Source: JBKEDC01 sp047972995
Lineage (GTDB): Bacteria > Bacteroidota > Bacteroidia > Bacteroidales > Prolixibacteraceae
Length of the DNA: 63,482 bases
Reading direction: 5' to 3'
Assembly (NCBI GenBank): GCA_047972995.1
Contig: JBKEBD010000014.1
Coordinates: 1-63,482, forward strand
Below, in pieces: positions 53,816 to 63,255 of the stretch (positions are counted from its first letter, which is position 1; every line of letters begins with the position of its first letter). The translations under genes were made by a program, and so were the position numbers. A model generated the notes under the pieces. It made no database searches. It was given only the letters and a program-made list of their open reading frames with translations, and had not been told where the DNA came from.

Positions 53816-54472
53816 TTATCTTACACCATGCGTTAGCACCGTTTTTAGTCCGTCTTCTAATCGGAGTTCGGCAATTTCAATGCCGTTTTTTCGCAGTGCG
53901 GCGGTGAACCCTTCGTTCATCATGCGACCTGCCGATAGTGGGAATTCCAAGAGTTGGGGAATACTATCATCTTTTTCGGGCTCGTTGTAGAACTTGAGGC
54001 AGCTCTCTAGTTTGGTAGAAAGATAAATGCGACAAGCCATGGGGCGAGCAGGATAGGCGCTGCACGAGTTATCAACAAGAAGAGGGCAAGCTTCTTTGTG
54101 GTTCAGCACGTCGGTTTCGCTTAGATTTTCGGTGTGGTTGAACTTTGTGGTGGCAGCTTCTTTCACTTGCTCGCGTTGGGCAGCTGTGAATTTCTTTTGC
54201 ATGAAGTTGCTCAGCAAGTGAAACTCATAAGAATTGGCATATACCGCCTGATAGCAGCAGTAGCCACAGCCTTTTTTGCAGTCGATACTCACTCCTTGGA
54301 GACTAGCGTGCTGTTCGAGCATCACGATAAGCTCGTCAACCGATTTTAGCATGGCGCGCACGCAGTCGAGAAATTTTTTCTCATCGGTTCTTACCTTAGC
54401 TGCTTGCTCGCCCAAACGGTATCCATCGTTGTAAAACACCTGTTCGTGTTCGTTAAGTTGTCTTTCGCTCAT
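53816..54472 (-). CDS. YkgJ-family cysteine-cluster protein
   Basis: This 218-residue protein has cysteines in DCKKGCGYCCYQAVYANSYE, then CPLLVDNSCSAYPARPMACR, the pattern of the YkgJ (CxxCxxCC) family, proposed to bind zinc or an Fe-S cluster. The function is not known. It shares the strand of the neighbouring GHL10 gene with an 80-bp gap between them. Confidence 0.85.
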   Translation of the reverse strand: MSERQLNEHEQVFYNDGYRLGEQAAKVRTDEKKFLDCVRAMLKSVDELIVMLEQHASLQGVSIDCKKGCGYCCYQAVYANSYEFHLLSNFMQKKFTAAQREQVKEAATTKFNHTENLSETDVLNHKEACPLLVDNSCSAYPARPMACRIYLSTKLESCLKFYNEPEKDDSIPQLLEFPLSAGRMMNEGFTAALRKNGIEIAELRLEDGLKTVLTHGVR

Positions 54473-54551
54473 ACTTTATTTTGCCTAGTTTAATTTTAAA
54501 TGTTGTTGAATTTTTAGTGCCAGAAAAACGATTAAATCATCCTTTTGTGGG

Positions 54552-56063
54552 CTATAATTTGATGAACTGAGGTTCGCTCAGCTTGCTTTCGTTGTTGAAT
54601 CGGTCGAGCACCGACACTTGCACTTTGTACATGGTTTTTTTGCCCGGAGGATTCATTTTGACTTTAATTTTGGTGTCAGTGGTAATTGTGTAAATGCTCT
54701 TAGCATCGTTAGTGTTCACCTCTTGTTCTTTGGGGCTGTAATAAATAACATAGCGCAGCGGTTCATCGCTTTTGTTCTTATATTCAGGGGCATCCCACTC
54801 CAGTTTTTTCGTAACGATGGTGAAGTTCTTAATCTCGCTAGGAGCTTCGTTGTCTATCCATGTCATTGGCGGAATTAACGCAGGATAGTCATACAGGTTT
54901 TTCTGCAAGTAATTTTGCAAACCAAGTAAATCGCGTTTGAAATGTTTGGCGCTATAGAAAGCGCTACCCTCAATGTTTGGCGTAGTGCGTGTGAGGTGAA
55001 TCTGATAAGGCAGTTGGTTGGGATCTTTCCAAGCTGCATTTGTTGATTCTTTGTCTATTTTATAGAGTGCATGACCAACATAAACCGATCGCCCAAAGGT
55101 GAATTTACTCCACCATTCTACAAGCACTTTGTAGTCGGCAGATTTATGTCCTACTTCCCAATAAATTTGAGGTGTGAGGTAGTCAATCCATCCGTTTTGC
55201 ATCCATTTTAACACGTCGGCATAGAGGTCGTCATAGTTGGTAACTCCAGCACGAGTTTTAGAACCTGCACTATCGAGGTTGTTATTTCGCCACACGCCAA
55301 AAGGGCTAATGCCAAACTTCACATAAGGTTTAGTTTCTTTAATGGTTTTTGAAATTAAGGTGATGGCATCATCTACCTGTTGGCGGCGCCAGCTAGCTTT
55401 TTCAGTAGGCGCAAATCCACGAGGGTTAGCACGGAATTGAGCTTCGTCGGGAAATTCTTCTGTGCCCGATGGATAGGGATAGAAGTAGTCGTCGATGTGA
55501 ATGGCATCAACGTCGTATCTCGACACCATGTCGTGCACTATGGTAGCCACATAAGCTCTAGTTTCGGGAAGAGCAGGATTCAAATAGAGTTTGCCTGCAT
55601 ATTTCACTACCCATTCGGGGTGGCGGAAAACTACGCTTTTGCGCGAAAGTTCTTCGGTAGCACTTTGCGAAACACGAAAGGGGTTTAACCATGCATGAAA
55701 TTCTAAACCGCGTTTATGAGCTTCTGCAATCCAAAATGCCATAGGGTCATAGCCCGGGGCTTTGCCGGGGCTTCCCGTAAGATATCTCGACCAAGGTTCG
55801 TAAGGTGAATTATAGAAGGCATCAGAACATGGGCGGGCTTGAAAGAATACGGCATTCATGTTGTTTTCTACCATGATATCTAGTAGCTCAATTGCTTCTT
55901 TTTGTTGTTCTTTGTCTGATAAGCCGGGTTTCGATGGCCAATCGATGTTGTTAACAGTGGCAACCCACACGCCTCGGAATTCGTATTTGGTTTTTGGGGG
56001 GGCAGCGGCCATTAGCGGCAAGCTCAATCCTATGCATAGGATGAAAACGAAAAGATGTCTCAT
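54552..56063 (-). CDS. GHL10/YddW-like glycoside hydrolase family protein
   Basis: This 503-residue protein has a signal peptide (cleavage after LMAAA). The GHL10 barrel has EFRGVWVATVNNIDWPSKPG, NMNAVFFQARPCSDAFY, YDPMAFWIAEAHKRGLEFHA, VDAIHIDDYFYPYP, FGISPFGVWRN and DYLTPQIYWEVGH. A C-terminal fibronectin-III-like module covers about 405-500. Relatives cleave peptidoglycan or related glycans (denuded-glycan hydrolase DigH in E. coli is one). It is divergent from rbfA. Confidence 0.9.
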   Translation of the reverse strand: MRHLFVFILCIGLSLPLMAAAPPKTKYEFRGVWVATVNNIDWPSKPGLSDKEQQKEAIELLDIMVENNMNAVFFQARPCSDAFYNSPYEPWSRYLTGSPGKAPGYDPMAFWIAEAHKRGLEFHAWLNPFRVSQSATEELSRKSVVFRHPEWVVKYAGKLYLNPALPETRAYVATIVHDMVSRYDVDAIHIDDYFYPYPSGTEEFPDEAQFRANPRGFAPTEKASWRRQQVDDAITLISKTIKETKPYVKFGISPFGVWRNNNLDSAGSKTRAGVTNYDDLYADVLKWMQNGWIDYLTPQIYWEVGHKSADYKVLVEWWSKFTFGRSVYVGHALYKIDKESTNAAWKDPNQLPYQIHLTRTTPNIEGSAFYSAKHFKRDLLGLQNYLQKNLYDYPALIPPMTWIDNEAPSEIKNFTIVTKKLEWDAPEYKNKSDEPLRYVIYYSPKEQEVNTNDAKSIYTITTDTKIKVKMNPPGKKTMYKVQVSVLDRFNNESKLSEPQFIKL

Positions 56064-56202
56064 GTATTTTAATATGTTAATGTTGCAAAGTAAATACTTT
56101 TTAGGAAATTAAGCGTGGCGTAAGCATTAGATTGATTGATGATAGATCACAGGATTTTGAGCAAATTAGATTTGCAGAAAGGGGCGGTATGAAATTTATC
56201 AT

Positions 56203-56210
56203 TAACTTTG
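56203..56210 (+). promoter_or_regulatory. candidate -7 box for rbfA
   Basis: TAACTTTG fits TAnnTTTG and lies 23 bp upstream of the ATG at 56233 and its neighbours. The nearest TTTG (56171-56174) is 28 bp upstream, longer than usual for a -33 box. Confidence 0.4.
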
Positions 56211-56226
56211 AGCCCTTAATCAAAGA

Positions 56227-56571
56227 TTGAATATGGAATCAACAAGACAACAAAAGGTAGGTCGATTAATTCAAAAAGAGTTGGCCGAGATATTTCAGCG
56301 TGAAAGCAGAAACCTCTTTATGGGGAAAATGATTAGTGTGACTGTGGTGCGTGTAACTCCCGATTTGGCGCAAGCTAAAACTTATCTAAGCATCTTCCCT
56401 TCCGAAGGTGGGCGAGAGGTGTTGAAGCAAATTCGCATAGCAAACCCTAAAATTAGAGGTATGCTCGGACGAAAAGTGGGGAAACAAATTCGCATTATTC
56501 CACAGCTAGAGTTTTATATTGATGACAGCTTAGACTATATTGATAACATCGACAATCTGCTAAAAAATTAA
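56227..56571 (+). CDS. rbfA: ribosome-binding factor A
   Basis: This 114-residue protein assists 30S maturation by binding the 16S 5' helix. It begins MNMESTRQQKVGRLIQKELAEIFQRE and has SVTVVRVTPDLAQAKTYLSI plus VGKQIRIIPQLEFYIDDSLDY. The start may be the second Met (56233, MESTRQQK), which matches family N-termini. It lies 3 bp before the methyltransferase, in a rbfA-methyltransferase-permease operon. Confidence 0.94.
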   Translation: MNMESTRQQKVGRLIQKELAEIFQRESRNLFMGKMISVTVVRVTPDLAQAKTYLSIFPSEGGREVLKQIRIANPKIRGMLGRKVGKQIRIIPQLEFYIDDSLDYIDNIDNLLKN

Positions 56572-56574
56572 TCC

Positions 56575-57396
56575 ATGCAATACGATCCGATAAAACGTTC
56601 GCTAGGTAAAGTGTTTAACCAAACGCCTAGTTTGCGTAAGTTTTTCTATTGTTTGCTTGATATTCTATTGCTTCGAGCATGGCATATTAATAGCGCATTG
56701 CGCCGAATGAAACTGCCCAAGGATGCGGCTATTCTCGATGCAGGCTCTGGTTTTGGGCAGTACACCTATCGGATGAGTCGCATTTTTAGAGATGCTCACG
56801 TGTTGGCTGTTGATGTGAAAGAGGAGCAGATAGCCGATTGCAATCGATTCTTTTTGGCTATTGGCGGAAGCAATCGGGTGCAGTTTCAATATGTCGACCT
56901 AACCACATTTCAACAAGAGAACACTTTTGATCTAGTGCTTTCAGTTGATGTAATGGAACACATTGAGGAAGATGTGCAAGTGTTTAAAAATTTCCATCAC
57001 GCTATGAAAGATGGGGGAGTATTACTCATTTCTACCCCTTCAGACCAGGGTGGTTCCGACTCGCATCATGACCACGATCACCACAACGATGGAGCAACAG
57101 GTTTCATCGATGAACACGTGCGCGATGGTTATGGTATTCAAGAAATAGAGGATAAACTGAAATTGGCGGGATTCTCGTCGGTTGAAGCAAAATATGCTTA
57201 CGGTACAGCAGGGAAAATTAGTTGGAAACTATCGATGAAATTCCCCATCTTAGCGCTTGGCGTGAGCAAGTTGTTCTTTATCTTACTACCTTTTTATTAT
57301 CTTGTGGTCTTCCCTTGGTGCTTGTTGCTAAATTGGATCGACCTAAAAGGTACACACCAAACTGGAACTGGACTAATTGTAAAAGCTATAAAATAA
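56575..57396 (+). CDS. class I SAM-dependent methyltransferase with hydrophobic C-terminus
   Basis: This 273-residue protein has the SAM motif AILDAGSGFGQYTYRMSR (near 46), VLAVDVKEEQIADCN and the acidic motif LVLSVDVMEHIEEDV. A His-rich loop (SHHDHDHHND) sits near 166. Two hydrophobic stretches near 225-255 suggest membrane association. The methyl acceptor is unknown; small lipids or quinone-like molecules are possible. It sits between rbfA (3 bp) and the permease (7 bp), an order I recall in other Bacteroidetes. Confidence 0.86.
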   Translation: MQYDPIKRSLGKVFNQTPSLRKFFYCLLDILLLRAWHINSALRRMKLPKDAAILDAGSGFGQYTYRMSRIFRDAHVLAVDVKEEQIADCNRFFLAIGGSNRVQFQYVDLTTFQQENTFDLVLSVDVMEHIEEDVQVFKNFHHAMKDGGVLLISTPSDQGGSDSHHDHDHHNDGATGFIDEHVRDGYGIQEIEDKLKLAGFSSVEAKYAYGTAGKISWKLSMKFPILALGVSKLFFILLPFYYLVVFPWCLLLNWIDLKGTHQTGTGLIVKAIK

Positions 57397-57403
57397 ACAC
57401 AAT

Positions 57404-58612
57404 TTGAACTTTCATCTTCAGATAGCGAAAAGATACCTATTCTCGAAAAAATCGTTGAATGTTATTAACTTGATTTCGATTCTTTCGGTGCTCGGGGTGG
57501 CAGTTGGAACTACAGCTTTAATTGTGGTGCTTTCTGCCTTCAATGGTATAAACGATTTTATTGGAGGAATGCTTTCGAGCTTTGATGCCGATTTGAAGAT
57601 TACCACCGTGGAAGGAAAGAGCTTTGCTGCCGATTACGACCAGTTGGAGGGCTTGAAAAACATTGATGGGGTGGTAGATTACATGGAGGTGGTGGAAGAT
57701 AATGTGTTGATTTCTTATGGTAGTCGCCAGAAATATGCCAACTTAAAAGGAGTTGCCCCCAATTATGCCCAATCTTCAGGCATTGATTCCATGATGGTGC
57801 TGGGCAATTTCAACTTACGAGAAAACGACGAAGATTTTGCGGTGTTGGGCTATGGTGTAGCTGCCGACTTGGGTGTGGGCATGAATATGCGCAGTCCTAT
57901 ACATTTGTATTACCCTAAGCGCAGTGCAAAGCACGTTGTGAATTTGCAGAATGCTTTTAATCATAATTATATCTTTCCCAAAGGACTGTTTTCGGTTCAG
58001 CAAGAAATAGATGGGCAATATCTTTTTGTGCCTATTCATTTTGCTCGGGAGTTGCTACAACTGCAAGGTAAACTTAGTTCGGTAGAGTTGAAGCTGGATT
58101 CCGCTGCCGATGCAGAGCGTGTGAAACAAGAAGTAAAACAGTTTTTGGGCGATAGTTTCAAGGTGCAAAACCGCATGGAGCAACACGAATTGATTTATCA
58201 GGTAATGAAATCGGAGAAGTGGGCGAGCTTTTTAATTTTAGGCTTTATATTGCTCATTGCATCGTTTAACTTGCTCGGGTCGCTCACCATGATTATTATC
58301 GATAAGAAAGATGATATTTTTGTGTTGAGAAGTATGGGGGCTGATTCGCAGTTTATTCGTCGCATCTTTTTGGTAGAAGGTTGGCTAATTTCGTTGCTTG
58401 GCGCATTGCTCGGCATTGCATTTGGTGTGCTTTGTGTGTGGCTGCAAATGCAGTTTGCCATTGTGAAATTGCCGTCGAATGGAGCTTTTGCCTTGTCGGC
58501 CTACCCCATGCAATTGCAGTGGCTCGATGTGTTGGCCACTTTGGGCATTGTTTTTATTATAGGATTATTCGTGTCGTGGGTTCCCACACAAAATCTCGAT
58601 GAAGATTTGTAG
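57404..58612 (+). CDS. LolC/LolE-type FtsX-family permease, TTG start
   Basis: This 402-residue protein has the LolC/E start NFHLQIAKRYLFSKKSLNVI, then four membrane segments: one near 25-45 and three near 275-295, 320-345 and 370-392. The large periplasmic domain lies between the first two. No ATG fits the conserved N-terminus, so the start is TTG at 57404, 7 bp after the methyltransferase stop. The family releases lipoproteins from the inner membrane with an ATPase (LolD). No LolD gene is in the window. Confidence 0.9.
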   Translation: MNFHLQIAKRYLFSKKSLNVINLISILSVLGVAVGTTALIVVLSAFNGINDFIGGMLSSFDADLKITTVEGKSFAADYDQLEGLKNIDGVVDYMEVVEDNVLISYGSRQKYANLKGVAPNYAQSSGIDSMMVLGNFNLRENDEDFAVLGYGVAADLGVGMNMRSPIHLYYPKRSAKHVVNLQNAFNHNYIFPKGLFSVQQEIDGQYLFVPIHFARELLQLQGKLSSVELKLDSAADAERVKQEVKQFLGDSFKVQNRMEQHELIYQVMKSEKWASFLILGFILLIASFNLLGSLTMIIIDKKDDIFVLRSMGADSQFIRRIFLVEGWLISLLGALLGIAFGVLCVWLQMQFAIVKLPSNGAFALSAYPMQLQWLDVLATLGIVFIIGLFVSWVPTQNLDEDL

Positions 58613-58657
58613 GCTGCAAGCGGAGTGTTTGGCATCTCAACTCGCAGCCCATGGGCA

Positions 58658-59362
58658 TTAGCCTAATAGAAAATTAAAATCATCGCCTGCTTTAAGCTCG
58701 TAAGGTGTCATGTCTTTTTTGAAGATACGTGCAGTGCGATCGCCTACTAAATCGAGTTTGCCATGCATATATTTCAATAAGGTAACTTCACGCAACCCCA
58801 CCACATATAAATCAGGATTAATTGCAATGAACTCGTTGATGCGTTGTTCGCGAGTTTCGCCAGCGTGTCCATCAGGATTGGCATCCATGTAGTGTGGGTT
58901 GATTTGGAAAGGTACAAGGTTGATGGTGTCGAACCCTTTGGGGTCGATAATAGGCATATCGTTGGTTGTGCGCAAAGTAGGACAAGCCACATTTGAACCT
59001 GCACTCCAACCAATGTAAGGCGTGCCAGATTTCACTTTCTTGGCTATACTTGGCATGAGATTTAAATCGTGCATCATGCGTACCAACTGCCAAGTGTTTC
59101 CACCACCCACCATGATGGCTTCGGCTTCAGCAATAGCTTTTTGTTGGTCTTCAAACTGGTGGATGCCCACAATCTGATGAGTGCCACCCAAAGCGGCGTT
59201 TACTTTCGATACATATTCATCGAAACTGAACGTTACGGCTGCATAAGGCACAAATAAAACCTTTAGGGGGTTTTCGCCTAAAAATTCATTAATATGAGGC
59301 GTTGCAAAACCAAGATATGCTTCGCCCGCTACACTAGAGTTACTACTTAATAAAAGTCTCAT
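58658..59362 (-). CDS. pepE: dipeptidase E (peptidase S51)
   Basis: This 234-residue enzyme cleaves Asp-X dipeptides in the cytoplasm. It has the nucleophile elbow GWSAGSNVACPTL (Ser in GWSAGS), VGGGNTWQLVRM, and NPHYMDANPDGHAGETREQR with the catalytic His. Length and motifs match PepE. It is convergent with the permease gene (45 bp apart) and divergent from 59553. A peptide-using lifestyle fits the loci upstream, but PepE is widespread. Confidence 0.94.
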   Translation of the reverse strand: MRLLLSSNSSVAGEAYLGFATPHINEFLGENPLKVLFVPYAAVTFSFDEYVSKVNAALGGTHQIVGIHQFEDQQKAIAEAEAIMVGGGNTWQLVRMMHDLNLMPSIAKKVKSGTPYIGWSAGSNVACPTLRTTNDMPIIDPKGFDTINLVPFQINPHYMDANPDGHAGETREQRINEFIAINPDLYVVGLREVTLLKYMHGKLDLVGDRTARIFKKDMTPYELKAGDDFNFLLG

Positions 59363-59441
59363 AATTTTATTGTTCTAAATTGGAATTAGGGCTAAATTAC
59401 AAATTTCTTTTTGTTTAGCCCTAAAAGTCCGTTTGATTTGG

Positions 59442-59449
59442 TATTTTTG
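59442..59449 (+). promoter_or_regulatory. candidate -7 box for the carboxypeptidase-regulatory-domain gene
   Basis: TATTTTTG fits TAnnTTTG, about 100 bp before the ATG at 59553. A TTTG lies 28 bp upstream, so the -33 spacing is poor. Confidence 0.3.
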
Positions 59450-59552
59450 ACTCTCAAATTTTGTGCAGTACAATTCAAACTAAAGAATAGATTAAGAACC
59501 AGTAATCGGCCTAAAGCCTTTGGCTTGTAGCTTATTGCAGAATTATAAACAC

Positions 59553-60710
59553 ATGAAGCAGTTTGTTAGAAATAGTATAGTCGTGCTATTACTCCTGATT
59601 TCGCTGGCGGCGGAAGCTCAGAAAACCCCCATGCATGGACGCGTGTTAGAAACGCATTCGGGAGAACCCATTCCTTACACCAACATTGGGGTGCAAGGGA
59701 CTTATTTTGGTGTTGCCACCGATGAAAATGGTTATTTCACCATCGATGTGCCCGATTCTTATTTAGATAAAACGTTGGCGGTGTCGGCCATTGGCTATCA
59801 CAATAAAGCTTTTGTGGTGAGAGAAGTGGCAGGGCAAGAATTTACACGCATTACCCTCGATAAAGAAACTTACGGCTTTGATGCTGTAGATGTTACGGGG
59901 CAGTCTTTGGTGGCTTTTCGTGTGGTGAATGATGCTATTAAGCAAATTTCGAAAAATTTCTACACCTTGCCCATGGGTGCTGATTTTCACTTCTTGGGGA
60001 AAACTCAAGTGGGAGAGGGCGAAGCACGCATTCGGGAAGCTATTGTGGAAATGACTGACCAAACGGCTTATACCACGTCAGAAGTAGAAAACGCCTACCA
60101 AAACAGAAACTACAAGTTCACACAAGTGAATAAAAACTTCACTCCATACAGCTTTTATGATGCTTTGCCTACTTTCGATGAGTTGCTCAGCTTAGATATT
60201 GTGCGCATGGGAAGCTCTGTTTTCAACAGTGGTTTAGTGGGTAGCTTCGATTTGCAAGTAGATGGTATTGCTCCTTACGAAGGTGATTCGGTGTGGGTTA
60301 TTTCTTATAAAAAAGATAAGCCAACGGTGGCGCACACTGGTGATTTCTATGGAACAAGTATTGCTGGAAAACTTTATATATTGAAAGGAAGCAAGGCTTT
60401 GGTTCGTCATGAAGTGAGGGTGGAAGCACCAAAAAATAATCCGAGCGATAGAAGTTTGTTTACCGAAGGAAAGGCGCAAACGAATGTAACTTACCAAGCG
60501 GTGTGCATTTATCAGCAGTTTAAAGGAAAATATATGTTGAGCTACATGAGTGAAGATAAGCAATACACCGATGCTGAAGGTCAGCAGGTGCACCGTTCGG
60601 CAAAGGCGGCAATGCTCGATTTGAAAGAAGGAGCACGAATGCTCGACAGTAGGAACTATTATGAAGATACAGGCTACGACAAAGCTTATTGGGCAAATTT
60701 CAGAAACTAA
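59553..60710 (+). CDS. carboxypeptidase-regulatory-like domain protein, secreted
   Basis: I chose the ATG at 59553 (MKQFVRNSIVVLLLLISLAAEAQ) because it opens a clear signal peptide. An upstream ATG gives no signal. The 385-residue protein has one carboxypeptidase-regulatory-like domain (GRVLETHSGEPIPYTNIGVQ, residues 28-105). A long beta-rich region without recognised motifs follows. Such proteins are periplasmic or outer-membrane linked. A terminator at 60752 closes the gene. Confidence 0.85.
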   Translation: MKQFVRNSIVVLLLLISLAAEAQKTPMHGRVLETHSGEPIPYTNIGVQGTYFGVATDENGYFTIDVPDSYLDKTLAVSAIGYHNKAFVVREVAGQEFTRITLDKETYGFDAVDVTGQSLVAFRVVNDAIKQISKNFYTLPMGADFHFLGKTQVGEGEARIREAIVEMTDQTAYTTSEVENAYQNRNYKFTQVNKNFTPYSFYDALPTFDELLSLDIVRMGSSVFNSGLVGSFDLQVDGIAPYEGDSVWVISYKKDKPTVAHTGDFYGTSIAGKLYILKGSKALVRHEVRVEAPKNNPSDRSLFTEGKAQTNVTYQAVCIYQQFKGKYMLSYMSEDKQYTDAEGQQVHRSAKAAMLDLKEGARMLDSRNYYEDTGYDKAYWANFRN

Positions 60711-60751
60711 CAATAAGCTTTGCAGGTATGTAGCGTGCTGAAATGAGAAGG

Positions 60752-60802
60752 AAGAGGTGAAAATAAGAGCGGTAAAGCTAATCTTATTTTCACCTCTTTT
60801 TG
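60752..60802 (+). terminator. rho-independent terminator
   Basis: A perfect 17-bp stem (AAGAGGTGAAAATAAGA at 60752-60768 and its complement at 60782-60798) with a 13-nt loop ends in a T-run. It lies 41 bp after the stop at 60710. Confidence 0.88.
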
Positions 60803-60940
60803 TTTGTAGTCGATTGGTGAAGAATGTCGTGCGTATTATTGCGCCGCAGGGGGATATTTTGGATCTGAGTCCACATTTACTTACCTAATCATAGTAAGCC
60901 TTAGCAGATTATTCGGGAGGTGGCTGCGATCTATAGATTG

Positions 60941-61111
60941 TTATTTTCTTGGATGGGTGTGTTTTAATTTCAGTGTGGAGTATATCTTTTTGGCTTGTTT
61001 TGTTGGGCGGCTACACTGCCTCAACTCTACGCTTTCTCCCAAAGCATGGACTGTTTTAGCGGTGACTAACTTCTGCGTTGACATACGTCTCACAATTTCA
61101 GACCAAATCAT
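60941..61111 (-). pseudogene. C-terminal relic of an IS4-like transposase
   Basis: The minus-strand frame ends RMIWSEIVRRMSTQKLVTAK, then VELRQCSRPTKQAKKIYSTL and HTHPRK before the stop. WxE(I/L)VRxxxTQKLV and (R)QCSxPT..IY.L resemble the last 50-60 residues of Bacteroidetes IS4-type DDE transposases as I remember them. Upstream residues are repeat-derived (61201-61260). The rest of the transposase is missing. Confidence 0.4.
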
Positions 61112-61422
61112 CCTACTATCAAAAAGAGGATAGCGGAGCAATTTTTTAAGAAGAAAAAGTCTGATAAAGTACAAAAAAGGGAAATAGACGCTAAATGTAA
61201 TGCCCGATACTTTTTTCAAACAAAAATGGACTTCGTCGCACCGTCTGAATACCTTTTTCAAACAAAATTGGACGCATGGGATATGACATCCTCATGCTCT
61301 AATCTAGAAAAAATGAGTTAAAAAGATGAGTTGTTGATTTAATTCTTGGAGTATTTGTTATTTTTTACAAAGTAAAGATGTCATTTTTTAGGCTCAGACC
61401 CAAAAATATCCCCTGCCCATTA
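61112..61422. repeat. repeat-rich intergenic DNA with two ~42-bp units and a 27-bp hairpin repeat
   Basis: 61201-61273 holds two units related to 34045-34160 (CCCGATACTTTTTT, CAAACAAAAATGGAC). 61273-61299 matches 63256-63282 at 22 of 27 positions and can form a GCATG/CATGC hairpin. The two copies flank the WG-repeat gene as direct repeats. No gene is seen. Confidence 0.5.
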
Positions 61423-62904
61423 TTACAACATTTTCATGCGTTTGTTTATCTTTTCTTTATACTGATGAGGTGCAATCTGCATACCTTTGGGTGTGATGTA
61501 GCTGATGAGCGGATCGTCATTGCCCGTTTCGCCCTGCCAAACGATTTCGCCTGTTTTTGTAATGTAAGCCGATTGCAGCTCGTCTATTTCTACTAGAGCT
61601 AGATTGTCCCAAAAGGTAGCTTCAATTACTTTTTCTTCGTAATAGCTAGAGGAATAGAACTGTGGTTCAATTACTACTTCTCCTTTGTTATTCATAAAAC
61701 CATAAAGGTTGCTTTCTGAATCGAGCGGAATGAAGGCGGTGAGCTCGGAAGAAGTAATACCTGTTGATTTGAAGCGCGCTTCTGAAAGTATGTTGTTGTT
61801 CTTGTCGATGAGCATCCATTCGTCGTCCATGTCTTTCACAGAGCTTACATCTTCAACAAAAGGGTGGGCGTCGGCATATTGTGCAGCAATAGCCGCTCTA
61901 CCTCCAGTGTTCAAATATCCCCATAAGCCGTTGAGCTCGTAAAGCGAGTAGCTGTTATAGAAGTCCATGGCATAGTCAAGTTGTACAGGGATGATAATTC
62001 GCCCGTAGGTGTTTGAGAAACCATATTTTGCTTGATAGTAGCCTAATTCACTATTCATTTTGTAGTGCTCAATGCGGCACATCATATCACAAAATTCGCT
62101 CACGACCGACCACGATTTTACATTCAACGGCGAATTGTAATAGCCAAGAATGCTGTCGGTAACTTCGAAGTTTTCGTTGATGATGATGAAAATACTATCG
62201 TTTGCATTCTGCGTTATGGCATGACCACTTTTAAAATTGCTAGCAGATTTATAGTGTTTTTCTTTACCATCTACACGAATGATGTTGCCGGCGAAGTCAT
62301 GATATCGATATTCACTCCAAGTGTCGCCCGTGAATGTTAATAGGCATTTGCTGTATCTTCCCATGTCTACATACTGGGGTTCGATAATGAACTGCCCATT
62401 TTTGTCGATTGCACCATATTTATAGCCATACCATGATTGCATCTCATAATAAGGTTCCATAATCGCATCGCCATATTCATAGCCCGTTAAGGGTTGGTCG
62501 TCGTAGTTATAATATAAACGGCGCAATTGTTCGGTGTCGGCATAATATATTCCATAGTACGGCTCGTTGTCATACAACCCATCAATAGAGATAGTTCCCA
62601 CAATGGTTTTTCTATCTACCTTTCCTTCGCTGAGTTTTACGTTTATGCTTACTCTGGCGCGATCATTATAGAAATAAGATGTGCTCAAAAAAGCGCAGTC
62701 GGTGCGGAGTATAATGTCTCCTTGCGCGTTGATGTATGAAAGCTTCCCGCCAGTATCGTTAATAGGATATAAGTCGGTTTGCAAACCTGTTTCGTCGGCA
62801 TAATAGTTGGAAGGGTCTTCCTCATGCACTTCATCTTTGTCTTTTTTGCAAGAGATGGGCAGTAAAAGCATGACCATGAAGATGTATGAAATGATTTTTC
62901 TCAA
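61423..62904 (-). CDS. WG-repeat lipoprotein
   Basis: This protein of about 493 residues has an SPII signal LRKIISYIFMVMLLLPISC followed by KKDKDEVHEED. It contains degenerate WG (KWG/YG) repeats: YGYKYGAIDKNGQFIIEPQY, LNGLWGYLNTGGRAAIAAQY and LYGFMNNKGEVVIEPQF. No ATG gives a full signal. TTG codons at 62904 and 62931 are the candidates. I prefer 62904 because a -7 box covers 62931. The function is unknown. The gene is isolated between repeats, so it may have been acquired. Confidence 0.82.
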   Translation of the reverse strand: MRKIISYIFMVMLLLPISCKKDKDEVHEEDPSNYYADETGLQTDLYPINDTGGKLSYINAQGDIILRTDCAFLSTSYFYNDRARVSINVKLSEGKVDRKTIVGTISIDGLYDNEPYYGIYYADTEQLRRLYYNYDDQPLTGYEYGDAIMEPYYEMQSWYGYKYGAIDKNGQFIIEPQYVDMGRYSKCLLTFTGDTWSEYRYHDFAGNIIRVDGKEKHYKSASNFKSGHAITQNANDSIFIIINENFEVTDSILGYYNSPLNVKSWSVVSEFCDMMCRIEHYKMNSELGYYQAKYGFSNTYGRIIIPVQLDYAMDFYNSYSLYELNGLWGYLNTGGRAAIAAQYADAHPFVEDVSSVKDMDDEWMLIDKNNNILSEARFKSTGITSSELTAFIPLDSESNLYGFMNNKGEVVIEPQFYSSSYYEEKVIEATFWDNLALVEIDELQSAYITKTGEIVWQGETGNDDPLISYITPKGMQIAPHQYKEKINKRMKML

Positions 62905-62928
62905 TGCAGATGTATTTAAATTTTGAGG

Positions 62929-62936
62929 CAAATGTA
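62929..62936 (-). promoter_or_regulatory. candidate -7 box for the WG-repeat gene
   Basis: The minus strand reads TACATTTG, an exact -7 box overlapping the upstream TTG codon. The start would be near 62922, about 18 nt before the TTG at 62904. No -33 element is clear. Confidence 0.4.
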
Positions 62937-63255
62937 TAGATTAAATTATATGTCGGAATTATAGTTGATATTTTTTTGAATGCGACTTGTTTGAAATGAC
63001 TTTTATCAGGTTTGGATTTTGTTGTTTTCATCTCGGCAAGGGCAATGTTGGTGTGTTGAAGAAAAACCATGCTCGGGCACATTCATGATAATATATAGTA
63101 TCATTTATTTTCATCAGTCTTTGGGTAGATAAATAAGAGTAGAATCTGTTGGTGGGATAGTTTTTCTCCCCCCCACACACAAAAAAACTTTGCGATGAAT
63201 TTCATGAATTGGAGTGTTTGAGATTTTACCAATGACCCAAAAAAATGAAATTGAG

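Noticed and set aside
60941..61261. 106-residue minus-strand frame as a gene
   Set aside because: Its first half is repeat DNA and its second half is a transposase tail. There is no start signal or family match as a whole.
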